From: Blattamonas nauphoetae | Lineage: Eukaryota; Preaxostyla; Oxymonadida | Assembly (NCBI GenBank): GCA_033064195.1 | Contig: JARBJD010000008.1 | Coordinates: 620,001 to 684,000 of the forward strand | Length of the DNA: 64,000 nt | Direction: 5' to 3' | Part shown: positions 20,747-31,576 of the stretch, piece after piece | Layout: each line of letters starts with the position of its first letter | Position numbering within the stretch: the stretch's first letter is position 1 | Notes under the pieces: generated by a model | The model's input: the letters and a program-made list of their open reading frames with translations, nothing else | Told to the model about the DNA's origin: nothing | The model's database searches: none | Position numbers and translations under genes: made by a program

Positions 20747-21892
20747 TCACCACTGAGTAATTGCTTGATGGAAAAAAACAACATCCATTGGGTCTCCTGA
20801 ATAATCATCATCCCAAACATCGACGCCATTGTCTCTCCTGTTTGCTGGAAGACGTTCATTGATGTGTCTCCTCCAAGCTTCTTGGACGGATTGGTTGCCT
20901 AAAACCTTACACGAGAGGGAGAATCCACCAGTTTCAATTGGAGGAGCCCCTTCTGGCAGTGGAGTCAGAATGAGATTGCTATCGAAGGGTTCGATCCCAG
21001 TATCTCGGAACGATTTTTGTACAGTCTCCTTGATCAAAGCTCGCTGTACTTTCCCTTCGAGTTTTGAAAGCCAGGGGATCAGAGCTGTGTCGCGAAGTGA
21101 CTTGGATGGGAACGGTGGCATCGTTTTCATCTCTGTTTTAAAATTTGCATTAGAATACAAGTCGTTTGGTTGGAGGAAGCTACTAGTGTTAGCGGGGAGG
21201 CAGAGCACGTCGAGCCCTTGCAAGGCAACATCCCGCCACAAATCTGGAATCCGACGACTGGAGTGACCGTCCAAAATAAGTAGGGCCCTTGATTCTTCAG
21301 AGATACCTTTATCTTTCTTTCTTTGTGCGATATCGGAAAGGAGATGGTCTTTGATGATATCACCGAAGATTTCTTTGTTCATCCAGCCGCGATCAGATAT
21401 GTGCAGCTTAAAATGAACAGGGAGATAATTCTGGAGGGCTTCGCAATAATGTCGATCAGGAAGTATGATATGGGTCGTGAAAGTCTCCCCATCCGCACAA
21501 GTGATGAAGAAGAGTGTGCAGGAGAAAATCTTGTGCACTGGGTTGACGAAGGTCTTCTTGAGAGATTTCAACCCGATTCTGAACGCTGTAATATTCTCTG
21601 TCGTGAGTAAGCTCGTTTCGTCAGCATTGAATATTAGAGATGGGCTGTAATCATGTTGTCGTTTGAGTTGAGCAAGCTGTTCAAAGAAAGGTCGGACATG
21701 AGCTCTCGATTTTGCTCGCCGTCTCGCCTCTTCCATCGGTTCTGGTCTCTTGGCATGAAGATTAGGAAACTGTTTGTACCATTTTCTGGCCCAGTCAGAG
21801 CTCGGTTTGTGCAAGTTTGTGGCTTTCAGACATGTGCGAGCCTGAGCAATGACCAATGCCTTCAAGACTGTGAAATTGGAATTGAATCTCAT
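20747..21892 (-). CDS. DDE transposase, catalytic part (pogo/CENP-B-like)
   Basis: A 381-aa frame with the DDE_1-type catalytic core. First Asp is D91 in FNADETS, second D208 in LILDGHSSR, third D244 in LPANTSSFLQPND. The 35 residues between the second and third give the DD35D signature close to Tc1/mariner and pogo. The N-terminal 60 residues (SSDWARKWYKQFPNL) look like the end of a CENP-B/pogo DNA-binding region. The upstream frame supplies the start of that region, and the two overlap by ATGA. All three acidic residues are present, so the enzyme may be active if both parts are made. Confidence 0.85.
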   Translation of the reverse strand: MRFNSNFTVLKALVIAQARTCLKATNLHKPSSDWARKWYKQFPNLHAKRPEPMEEARRRAKSRAHVRPFFEQLAQLKRQHDYSPSLIFNADETSLLTTENITAFRIGLKSLKKTFVNPVHKIFSCTLFFITCADGETFTTHIILPDRHYCEALQNYLPVHFKLHISDRGWMNKEIFGDIIKDHLLSDIAQRKKDKGISEESRALLILDGHSSRRIPDLWRDVALQGLDVLCLPANTSSFLQPNDLYSNANFKTEMKTMPPFPSKSLRDTALIPWLSKLEGKVQRALIKETVQKSFRDTGIEPFDSNLILTPLPEGAPPIETGGFSLSCKVLGNQSVQEAWRRHINERLPANRRDNGVDVWDDDYSGDPMDVVFFHQAITQW

Positions 21893-22224
21893 ACCATCTC
21901 GGAGATATCTTGATAGGTTGGGTTGTACCCAGAATCAATCAACTCCATCATTTCGCGATGCAGTCTGTCATTTTCGTCCCCAATCAGAAAAGAAGGTCGA
22001 CCTTGTCTTTGGATCGGTCTTCCGACGAGTATCCTGTTCCTTGCTCTCCGCTTTTGTCCATCAGTCAGTGTATCCTCTGCCTCCAATGTGATGTCCTTGA
22101 TATTGATTATCTCACCATCATCAAGAGTCACTGTGGTTGGAGCATTCGCCTTTCGGGTTCTCCTGTGTGGCTGCAACAGGAATGCAAGTATTTCTGGCGT
22201 CTGCTGCTCCGCGGTTTCCTCCAT
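21889..22224 (-). CDS. Transposase N-terminal DNA-binding part
   Basis: A 111-aa frame immediately before the catalytic frame, overlapping it by 4 bases (ATGA). It ends with a helix-turn-helix-like stretch (GRPSFLIGDENDRLHREMME, then SGYNPTYQDISEM) typical of pogo/CENP-B elements. The following helix continues at the start of the catalytic frame, one base out of register. Either a single-base frameshift broke one ancestral gene, or the two parts are made by reinitiation or frameshifting. I cannot tell which. Confidence 0.7.
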   Translation of the reverse strand: MEETAEQQTPEILAFLLQPHRRTRKANAPTTVTLDDGEIINIKDITLEAEDTLTDGQKRRARNRILVGRPIQRQGRPSFLIGDENDRLHREMMELIDSGYNPTYQDISEMV

Positions 22225-23218
22225 TCAAAAGTCCCATACCTGTTCAACAAAGTCAGAACGAAGTCACCTCACATTCCAGAATTCACCCTGACATTTACTT
22301 ACGACGTTGACAGATCAGTTCTCAGAAGGGGAGGAGAAAGATGAAGTGGATGTTACGAAACGGGTTTATCGGAGATACCGGGTTTGTCCGGGTACTATGA
22401 CTCAGTCTCTTCAGACTAACGAACAGATTCAAAAAATGCTCCTTTCTCGGATACAACCAATTGTCGCGTCAGATGTCATCATTGCGTTCAGTCCATCCTT
22501 CTTCAGAGTGAGTGGAACATCTGTCACACGTCTCAAAGGTGCCGATCATGCTGGTTGCTTCACAAAACCTCTTTTGAAAGGCATTCATCGAATGTCGATC
22601 AAGACACAAGCTTATTTTATCCGTTTGTCAAACCTTTATTCTTCATTTTCATTCTTTCAGTTCTTGGCGTGTGTGATTCTGATGAATATCCGAAACACCT
22701 CACAACACCTGTCTATCATTCTACAACGGCTGCATTGATGAACATCAATGGTGGAGGACTCTTTTCTGCCAAGAAAGAACTTGTCAAGAACACGACACCT
22801 CAGCCAGGACAGGAATTGTCAGCCGAGGCTGATTTGGAGAAGAGGACACTCCATTTCTTCATCGACGGTGTCCAACAGCAACACCACTTCGTCAACATTC
22901 CTGTCCCTCTCGTCTTCGCAATCGATGCTTACCATTGCGATGTCCCCATTGACATCACGTTTTGGGGAGAGGAGACACAATCCCACGTGACATTTGAAGG
23001 AACGGGACACAATTTGGGGTGACTCATTTTCCATTGTCTCTTCTTTCTTTTTGACCCTTCACAAATGAGACAATTTACCCTCTTACAATGATTGGTTCAC
23101 ACAACAAGAACAATTGGAGAGGAAACCTTTTCTGCTCAAATGGAGGAGAGAACAGATAATCTGGTTGAGTGTGTGAAGGGAGAAAGATAAAATAGATGAA
23201 GTGAATCATGCGAGACTT

Positions 23219-24199
23219 TTACAGTTCAGGAGACTGAACATTTTCACCCAGAAATTGTGCGAATGAGCGGCATTTGTTCCCAAAATCAATGCCAAAAGGA
23301 TCAACTGTTTCGTGAATCAGCATCTGTTCGAGTAGATCATCGAGGCCTTTCGAAAACAGAGCTTGTTTCATAAACGATAGACAACTTGACAATGCCATCA
23401 CAATCGGAGATTCGAGAACATATTCCAATATGGGATGATGAAAGGGGCTCATTCGAAGAAAAGTGGTCAATTGAAACGTGAATGATCCACATAAATTCTG
23501 ATTGAGGGAGTATCGATTGGAGATCAGAGAAGTCACAAATTGAGACGATGGAAGAACGACCTTCTGAAAAATGACTTCCAGAGACTTTAAAGGGTCCACC
23601 GCAGTTGTAAGGTAGAGTTCCAACAGAGTTCCGGGAAGTGAGATGATGCAAAAGTTATTTGGAAGTCTGAGGAGATTCTTGAAGATCTTTGCATTTCCAG
23701 CAATTGGCAGTGAATGAGGCTGGAAAATTGCGAAGACTTTGGTGATGACGTCTGATTCCATGATCCGATATCGGAGCTCCAACGAAGAACCCATCGTAGC
23801 TTTGGTGAGGAACGACAAAGCTGACACAACAATAGTCGGGTATGGAGATGATAATAGCGTGATAATACTCGCGAGAAAGTCAGACGGCGCTCCACTTGAA
23901 GAGTGAACGAGGTGGGCGACGAGTTGATCTGCAAAATCATCCTCTTCTTCATCGGTTGATTTAAGCCTCTTCAGAAACTTGGCAGCTCTGTCTTGGCAGG
24001 CGTTGTCAAAAGGATATTCTGCTTTCATGAGGGCAACAAGTGCGGAATAGATCGATGATTTGTCTTCGAACGACAATTCTGAGGTGGGATCGAAGGACAA
24101 GAAGGTGTCCAGAAACGGACTCATAGAGGAAAGAGATTCATTTGAAACAATTGGACAGATGTCCAGAGATGCATTTAAAGAAATTGATGCCTGCTCCAT
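23219..24199 (-). CDS. Helical-repeat family protein, copy 5
   Basis: A 326-aa member on the opposite strand. It starts MEQASISLNASLD and keeps FDPTSELSFEDKSSIYSALV, MKAEYPFDNACQDRA, FQPHSLPIAGNAKI, FQKVVLPSSQFVTSLISNR and HHPILEYVLESPIVMAL. It lacks most of the helix before the C-terminal VVQSGKRMMQAL segment found in other copies, going from SSCLSFMKQ straight to ALFSKGLDDLLEQML. This is a small internal deletion that keeps the frame. It ends ENVQSPEL. The AAWGGG-GATC motif is not seen upstream. Function unknown. Confidence 0.8.
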   Translation of the reverse strand: MEQASISLNASLDICPIVSNESLSSMSPFLDTFLSFDPTSELSFEDKSSIYSALVALMKAEYPFDNACQDRAAKFLKRLKSTDEEEDDFADQLVAHLVHSSSGAPSDFLASIITLLSSPYPTIVVSALSFLTKATMGSSLELRYRIMESDVITKVFAIFQPHSLPIAGNAKIFKNLLRLPNNFCIISLPGTLLELYLTTAVDPLKSLEVIFQKVVLPSSQFVTSLISNRYSLNQNLCGSFTFQLTTFLRMSPFHHPILEYVLESPIVMALSSCLSFMKQALFSKGLDDLLEQMLIHETVDPFGIDFGNKCRSFAQFLGENVQSPEL

Positions 24200-24363
24200 G
24201 TCAGCTAGAAACCTCTATATTTGTACGACCCACAAGAAATATTTATCGATTAGAGAGATCCATAAATCCAGCAAATGATTCATGTTACTCGATTGGTGGA
24301 ATGAGAAGAAAGAAAAATGAATAAAGAGAATGATTCTGAAACCCCAAAATAAAATGATATGAC

Positions 24364-27300
24364 TCAGAGGTCGTCGTATAGTAAATTGTGTTGAATAGAG
24401 CTTCGCTCAACGATTCCAGAAAGAACGACAGCGCAGTGCTTGAACACAGTTCGTCGACGAGTGACGATTGGAAGGCCTGTCGAGTACTCAATCAGCACGC
24501 CTGTCTTTGTGTTTGTTTGGATCGATTCTGAGAAGAGCGAGTCCTCAAACAGAACACACGCATGGGGGGAGTGGAGAGTGAAGTGGATGAAAGAGGTTGG
24601 GAGTGACGCTGATTGTGAAGAAAGAAAGTTGCATCGGATGACGCGGATTGAGCAGACACGCTGAGAATGGTGGGGGAAGACGGTGACGTGAATAATCGAT
24701 GCAACTGACGAGCTTGGAGTCGTTGAACATTCTTCGAAAGTCGCGTCTTTCATCGATAGCTCGGTTTGGTTCGTGGAGATCGCAACGAGTGATGCAGTTG
24801 GTCCTGTTTGTGTTGCAGTCTGAGAAGTGGTCGAGTGGGAGAATGTGCAGCCGAGAACTTGGAATTGAGAGAACGGCGAGGATGAGGAGAAGACGAGGAG
24901 AGGGGAATTGTTGCTTGTTGTTTGAGTGATCGCACTGTGCTGAATCAAACATTGAAGTGGCTTTGTCTCTGAAGCAGCAACGATGAGACAAGCATCTTCG
25001 GACATCTCAAGTTGCGAGATTTGAACTTGGTCAATGGATAATGATCCACCAACAATCCAGCAGAGCCCCAGATCCACGTTTTGGGACGATGATTGTGAAA
25101 TGAGAACGTTTGAAAAGAGGACAGTGCCAGATCCGAAGACGAGCGAGACAGGACGAGCTGTGGTTTTCGATGAAGCGAAGGTTGGGAGGAGGAGCGTCAA
25201 TCCTGAGAGGGTCACACTTCCTCCCTCAACATTCACAACACCAGACCCATCCCTGTCCTTCTCCAGATCGTCCTCGATGAGAAGTCGAGTCCTTTTCAAC
25301 CCAGCTGTGATCAATAGCGACTCGCTCCCCACCCAAACACACACTCCGAAGCCAGCGTGTTCAATCAATGACACTGTGATCGTCTCGGAAGCATCTGGTC
25401 GTGTCAGTCCAACTTTGAATCCGATCGAGATCGTTCGACCCGGGGCAGACTCGTCTCCACATGAGGTCAGATCGTCGATTCCTCTTCCCCCAACAAACAC
25501 ACTCGAAGAGACGACAGGAGGGAACAGGATGTCGACGAGAGAAAACGGTTCGTGGCCATCCGATTCGATCATAACGGAACTCCGATCTGACGAGCGGGAC
25601 AGCGTTCCTTCCCACGACGACACTTGGCTGATCAGAGTGTTCAGTCCTTTCAACAGAATCCAGTTTGTTGTCGAGTCGCTTTTGCAGTTCTCGAATGTCG
25701 AGTGAGTTACTTTCATTTCTGTTGTTTCTGAGATGTTCGCTTCAATCACACTCCCCAATCCGGTCGAGCGAGAGACCGAGCTAAAATGGCATCCATCCAC
25801 CAAAACATCACTCAACGACTCGATCAGAGCATTGTCCGAAAGTGACGCAGAAGATACATTCACGTTTGACAGCGAGAGAGGAGCAGTGGAGTGGATCAGC
25901 TGGGACGAGTACTCGTTCGCTGGATCGGATGACACGAAGGAGACAGTTGTGAAGGTGAGAGAGCCTCCACTGGCGCTGAACATACACGACGACGACAGTT
26001 CTGAGGGAAGCGTGATGACGAGCGTTGAAACTTCAATATTCACATCGATAGTCTGGACTTCGAAGTGTGCGTCTTCTCCGACTTCAAGTTGTGACGTCGC
26101 TGCTCGTCCAGAAATGATCGTTGAGGATGAAAAGGCAATTGTTTCGTTGATCTCAACTCTGACCTGAACAACCACAGTCGACGATCCAGACGAGGGAAGC
26201 TTCGCGAGGGCCAAAGGAAGAGTGAGGCACCAAACAGAATGATATCCACACTTCGCAATGTCATATCCGCTCTCGTCAACGCCAACTGGTCCGACGTGTG
26301 CCGTCAGATAGAACAGAAGCGACGTTGACAATTGAATATCTGCATGTCTGTCTTCTGTCCACAGCCATTCAGCGTCCACATCCTTTCCTTCAAACGATCC
26401 GGAGAAGCGAGAATCATCAACGCCAATCCACGACGACAAGTTGAATCCAGTCAAGAACAAGAAATGCGGGTTTGTGTTGGAGGACTGGCTCGGAGATGAC
26501 GCGAAGTGAAGATTGGTGAGAGTGAACGAGGCCACATTTGAGGTGAGAGAGGATGGGAACGAAATGAAGAAGCCATCCCCCTTTCCATCCGACACACTCA
26601 CATCATCCATCCATACATCATCTACTTCAAGCTTCATGTTTCCATCCAGCGCGGAGTGAAGACAGCTTCCACTTCCTTCCGAACGGTGGATGTTCGAAAA
26701 TGAGCTCGAATACAGGCTCAGCTCTCCATTCTGATGATCGATGAGGGGAGAGTTTGAGAGTGTGAACGAAGAGAACAAGCACGATGTGACTGACACGACT
26801 CCGGATTCAGAGATGGAAATGAGTGTGAAAGGGAAAGGATTGGTTGAGGGACTGAGCGCGAGATGAGCGAGGGAGAGTTCGTTCGATGGAATAGAAAATC
26901 GGCCAGTTGAAGTCACAGAGAGTGGTTTCAATGGAGATGACATTCCAGTGATCGTCAGGGCGAGGAATGTCGATGTCAGAGTGAAGTCAAGTGTCGACGA
27001 GTCGGTCACAGTCAGAGTGTTCGATGGAGACGAAGACAGACGAGAGAACGACGTCGAGAGTGTTCGGCAAGGTGTCGACGATTCTCCACATCCAATCTCT
27101 TCCGATCCCAAAGAACTGCTCGTGAAGATCCATCCACTCCGATGACCAATCAGATAAACAAGAAGTGTTGATGACGCCAGCGACGATCCAGAAGGCGAAC
27201 TGTCCACTCCCCAAAGTCTCGAAGAGTCCCCTGGCTGCGTCAGTCCAGATGTTGTCGCTTCCCAGTTCGATGGAACAATCACTTTGGACAACTCCCTTCC

Positions 27301-30300
27301 AGAAACGAAAACCCAATCCCCATTCTGTCCATCTCCACACAAACACGAGCTGAACGACGCTTTGATCACAAGCGACGATGATGGCGTGTTTGGAGCACAG
27401 ACCACAGAAAGCGCTCCTCCATTCTTCGATGATCTGCACGACACGAACGACGATCCAGACACCACCAGTGACGATGAGGAGCCCAGTGATCCACTCACAA
27501 TCGCTCCAGACTCGGACGAGCTGAAGCCAGTGAACGTGCATTTCGACACAGACAGTGATCCTCCATTCATTGAGATAAGCGACGACAAGAACGTTAGTGC
27601 AGTTGTTGCGAACGAAAGAGTGTTCAAAGCAAGCTTGCCCGAAGAGACTCTCAGCTTTCCCTGAGCCTCAACGGTGATGGTCTGAAGCGATTCTGAGGAT
27701 GATTCGAAGCTCACTGTTTGAGATGTTGTGAAGGAGAACGATTCACTCAGAGTTGCTCCAGATTCGAAAGAGAGGACGAGAGAGTCAGATTCAGATGTCT
27801 TCACTTGATCCAACGCGTTCCGGATCGACGCACATCCAACTCCAAAGTGTCCACAGTGATCAATATCAACGGCATTCGAGCCTCCAACAATCGCTGTGTC
27901 CGAAAACGGCATCAGATACACAAGGAGTGACGAACTCACAGTGGTGTTCGAGTCCTCACCCCACATGTCTCCTTCTTCCGATCCGCTCACTGCTGGGAAG
28001 GTGCTTGGGGTCACAACTGTCTCAAAGAACTTCCCAGCGAGGAACAGGTTCTGCCCTTTCGTTCAGTGCGCCCCCATCTCCAACAGACGAACACGACGAG
28101 AACGAGTCAGAGCCTCCCTCTTCCCCAATCGACACCGACTGACCAGTCGTGATTGTCGAGCAAATGCAAGACCCACTTCCATCAGACGAGATCGACGAGA
28201 ACGAGCTGTTCGTCAGCGTCAGAGAGCGGGTGAGAGAGGAGAAGAGGTTCAGGACAGTCGTGTCGGTGAACGAAAGCGACGAGCAGTCAACTCCAGTCAG
28301 ACGAAGAGTTCCTGCTGACACTGAGAACACGGCCTTCGACAGCTTCACGTTCGCCTCCACTGTCTCAACACAACTGTCACTGATCGAAACTGTCCCGTCG
28401 TCACTCAGCGTGATCAGATGCGACGAGGCAGAAGGAACGAACTGGATTTTCGATGCTGTCAGCGTTCCTGTGGTGATTGTGAAGAGTGTCTCAGATGATC
28501 CTCCATCAATCATCGTCGTCTTCGTCTTCCCACTTCCCTCCACAACCAATGTCTGGTTCTTCATCTCCAACTTCGTTTCGTGGTATTCGCCCTCGTCCAT
28601 CGCAATCTTCCCAACATACCACGGCCCCAGTCTGTTCCCAATCACGTCTGTCATCGTCTGGCACTCGCTTCCAGGCACCCAGCAGAACAGCTTGTCCTCT
28701 CCTGTCGCATTCGACACGTGGATCACCTCGTTCGTCACAATCCAATCATATTTCGGTACTTTCGTGATGCTGAGGGATGGTTGGCCAGACGCTGTCCAGC
28801 AGTTCACAAAGATGCCTTTGCTTGCATACAGAGCTTCTCCGTTGAGTGAGATATCGCTGGCTCCTGTGATGCGTTCAGTCATTTCCTTGTTTCCTTCGAA
28901 AAAGCAGTTTTCGAATTTGAAAGAGCCTTGTGATTGATTTACGTTGGCACCAACGACGAATGGCGAATTTGTGTTTGTTGTGCAACCAGCAACTCTAATA
29001 TTTGAAATGACGGATGTTCCAGCATGATTATCGGTGCAAAAGGCAGCATTCGCTTCTGCATGAAGATTGAGGAAGGATACACTGTCCAAAGTGAACTTTC
29101 CAGTCGCTTTTTCAATTCTTCCTCCAGCTGCTTGTTGAGGGATTGCACAGTCTTGGAGGACAGTGTTTATGATCGAGGGATTGTTGATACACAACATGTA
29201 GAAGCAGGCACATTGATAAGCACCTGAGTTTTCTTCAAAATGGCAATTGTTCAGTTCTGCTTGGATCATAAATAACATTGTTTGGGGTATAACGGCGATG
29301 CCTCCTCCAACGTGAGCATAACAGGAAACAAATGCTGTGCCAGAAATAGAAACACTGACTGCGCTTTCTGAAGTCGACCTGAAATAAAGCCCTCCGCCAA
29401 TGTGGTTTTCAGTTTCGGATGGCTCTGCTCGGCATCCTTCGAATTTGGAGTTGGAGACGGTCAAGGGCGATGCAGAGTAGTGATGAAGTCCTGCACCATT
29501 ATCGGTGGATGTACAGCCAAGGAAGAGGCAGTCGGAGAAGGATGTTTGGAGGTTGATGCCTGTGTATTGGGTCGTGGTGTACGTTGTGGTGTATGCGTTG
29601 AGTTCGGAATGGAAATTGCGAGAGAATGTGGTGTTGGCGGCGTGGATCAAATTGTGGTTGTTCATATCCCGGCTGAGGCTTCCATAGAGGTTGTTCTCCA
29701 CTTCCTTCAGGTCGCAGCCAACAATCGAGGTCATCTGAAGATTTTGGTGAAGAGGCTGAAGGGAGACGCGGTGTGTTTGGGAAACATTTGAAAACTGGCA
29801 GAACGAGAGGTCCAGCTGTTCAAAGGCCGTTCCTGTCAGACTTGTTTGTTCGGTCGTGCGCCAGTCCTGGAATATGCTCCCCGACACCACAAAATGACAC
29901 GTTTCCGAGGGGCTGTGAACAAGTCCATGAGATGTCATTCCAATCGGGAGAGTGAACTTGCTCGAAATGGCTGAGAGCCACCCGTCAGATTCGAAAATGG
30001 GATGATGTCCGCAGTCGTCCACAACACAGTTTGAGAGCGAACAAAACGTGTCTGTTGTTCCTTGACAAATTTTACTGTTTTTAGCATCAAATGAGAGGCT
30101 TTCCAGGTTAAGAGTTGCGTTTTCGATGGCGAAGAGGAAATCGTTTGGATGGTATTGGAGAAATCTCAGTGTATTGCTGTTTTGTGCTCCGCATACGCGC
30201 ATAGTCATCGAATGGAGGTTTGTAGTATCCACCATGTACGTTTTTGCACTGTCTAAAGTGAGTGAAACGTCCATCGTTTCGGCATTCTGACTTGCGGACG

Positions 30301-30382
30301 TCCGAAGGAGATTGGAGAATAATACTGGTTCAGAAGCTTGGAACACACAACGGAGCGTGTGGACAACCCAAAAAAGAATCAT
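24364..30382 (-). pseudogene. Giant secreted beta-helix protein (about 2,000 aa) with one frameshift
   Basis: It starts at 30382 with a signal peptide (MILFWVVHTLRCVFQASEP). A long series of right-handed beta-helix turns follows, with recurring patterns such as VSGSxFxxCxS and GGALxV. Several Ser-rich modules start SSSLLVYLMPFS-like and carry a conserved CGxxxxxC pair (CGHFGVGCASIR, CGYHSVWCLTLP). The 6,019-base span is one base over a multiple of three. The frame shifts once at about 28,055-28,065: one frame ends DGGALN and the other continues KGQNLFLAGKFFETVVTPST. One extra base, real or a sequencing error, explains this. There is no membrane anchor or kinase-like tail; it ends GIVERSSIQHNLLYDDL. 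Probably secreted or cell-surface; such beta-helix proteins often bind carbohydrate or neighbouring cells, which is inference here. Confidence 0.8.
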
Positions 30383-30419
30383 GATTCCCCTGAGCGGATC
30401 TAACGAGAATAGCGATTTC

Positions 30420-30432
30420 GATCACACCCTTT
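30420..30432 (-). promoter_or_regulatory. AAAGGG-N3-GATC motif upstream of the giant beta-helix gene
   Basis: Reads AAAGGGTGTGATC on the coding strand, 37 bases before the ATG at 30382. Same sequence as the sites before the surface genes starting at 51337 and 62048. Confidence 0.55.
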
Positions 30433-30670
30433 GATTGAAAGAAAGCTGGGTCTGAAGGCCGTATTGCGTACTTTTCATGAAACGTACACAGAAGGTGTGC
30501 CTTCGTGCATTTGCAATTACTGTTATAAAGATATTGGAAGAACTAACTTGGCGAGCTCTTCAAAGTTTTTATTATGGTTTGCTCTCACATCACATTCAGA
30601 TACCAGTTCAAATCGAGAATTTTCTTAAAATCTATCGGAGTCCCCGTCTTCTTCATCATATTTCGCAATT

Positions 30671-31576
30671 ATGATTGGTTCAAAATCCTTTTCAACGATT
30701 CTGTCAGAACTCACAAAAATCAAGGCGGAAGCGTCATCAAACGAAGCTATTCTCTCTACCGCTCATGATACTCTTCTTTCCTTCTTTACTCAACTTAATA
30801 AAAATCCTCCGTCAATTAACGAAACAAAAGCTCGATTTCAAGAATTGATTGACATCCTGTCTTTCTTTGTTTCCCGGTGTCCATATGAGATCCAACACGG
30901 AATCATTCTTGTTTGGATAAACCTTTCAATCGAGAAGGAAACTCAAATTCTTCTCTCAACGACTTCTTTCTCACAACTCATTTTCTCTTCAATTCTTCCC
31001 AATCTAGCAGAGAACGGAACACATACTAATTTGCCCGATCTTGTTTGGAAACAGATTTCTTCTCTTGAACGCCGGATCAGTGAATACACACCTAAATATC
31101 GAAAGCTGAAGTCACTCGAGAATCTGGTGGATGAACGAGACTCTCCCATGTCCACAATATTCTCCTCTCCAGCCCTTGTCAAGCATATCTGCCAGTTTCT
31201 CCCTTGTTCTCCGTCTAAAGGGCCGATTGATCAACATTGTCTGTCATCCTTGTATCAGCGAGTCTGCAAGTGTTCGCTCTTCATCCCCCAAATCAACCGA
31301 TTTCTAACACAAAGCACACTCACCCGAACTGTCATTGGCATTCCCGCTGACAACGACAACAACGATCTTGTTCAGTTCACTTTCTATGTGATTTCAGACA
31401 CGCTCCGATGGATGCGTCAAAACCGTTTCAAGATATTTCAGGCGATGTGGGTCAGTGACATGTTTGGAGAAGGGTTCGCTGACATTTGTGAGGCCTGTCT
31501 TGTTCGAGTTTCCTCCCCAGGAACTCAGTCGCGCAGACATCCGTCCTTCGATGGGATTCATGCAGATCAACAGTAA
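30671..31576 (+). CDS. Unrecognised helical protein, C-terminus probably altered
   Basis: A 301-aa frame starting MIGSKSFSTILSELTKIKAE. It is largely alpha-helical with no signal peptide or membrane segment. The C-terminal stretch (MWVSDMFGEGFADICEACLV) faintly resembles the GKRMMQALFSEGF.DTLEQLL helix of the helical-repeat family, so it may be a distant relative. The last 20 or so residues are read from sequence that on the other strand belongs to a possible mobile-element remnant, so the natural C-terminus may have been replaced by an insertion near 31,520. No function can be assigned. Confidence 0.55.
   Translation: MIGSKSFSTILSELTKIKAEASSNEAILSTAHDTLLSFFTQLNKNPPSINETKARFQELIDILSFFVSRCPYEIQHGIILVWINLSIEKETQILLSTTSFSQLIFSSILPNLAENGTHTNLPDLVWKQISSLERRISEYTPKYRKLKSLENLVDERDSPMSTIFSSPALVKHICQFLPCSPSKGPIDQHCLSSLYQRVCKCSLFIPQINRFLTQSTLTRTVIGIPADNDNNDLVQFTFYVISDTLRWMRQNRFKIFQAMWVSDMFGEGFADICEACLVRVSSPGTQSRRHPSFDGIHADQQ

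Larger units (their letters stand above)
20380..22397 (-). mobile_element. DD35D pogo/Tc1-like DNA transposon (2,018 bp)
   Basis: The ends are perfect 19-bp inverted repeats, TAGTACCCGGACAAACCCG at the left and its reverse complement at the right. Weaker similarity extends to about 40 bp. The host triplet TGA flanks both ends (20377-20379 and 22398-22400), and removing the element plus one TGA restores the host frame. A TA duplication, usual for this superfamily, is also formally possible because the ends begin and finish in TA. That reading leaves the host with a stop and a frame shift. It carries two overlapping - strand frames with a complete catalytic triad. Confidence 0.9.
19776..23022 (+). 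pseudogene. Coiled-coil plus SPRY-like protein, split by a DD35D transposon
   Basis: The N-terminal part is helical (SSLLELILLILDECFDSHTP, then TLSQLSDSSLFDLKIKR) and leads into a coiled coil rich in Glu, Gln and Lys. The C-terminal half is a SPRY/concanavalin-like domain with FRVSGTSVTRLKG, CFTKPLLKGIHRMSIK, LGVCDSDEYPKHL and EADLEKRTLHFFIDGVQQ. It ends FEGTGHNLG. A 38-nt intron (22623-22660, GTTTGT..CAG) splits the domain. A 2,018-bp transposon (20380-22397) sits between the coiled coil and the SPRY part. Without it, one TGA duplication and the intron, 1,188 bases remain, exactly 396 codons, so nothing else is broken. From memory of the family, such genes are abundant in Blattamonas. Function unknown; SPRY domains usually bind proteins. 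Confidence 0.8.

Noticed and set aside
20380-22397. TA target duplication for the DD35D element
   Set aside because: It leaves the host gene with an immediate stop and a shifted frame, while a TGA duplication restores 396 codons exactly. Kept as an alternative only.
24440-28937. Long + strand open frames opposite the giant beta-helix gene
   Set aside because: They are antisense shadows of a Ser/Thr-rich gene: low complexity, overlapping each other, no domain, no start context.
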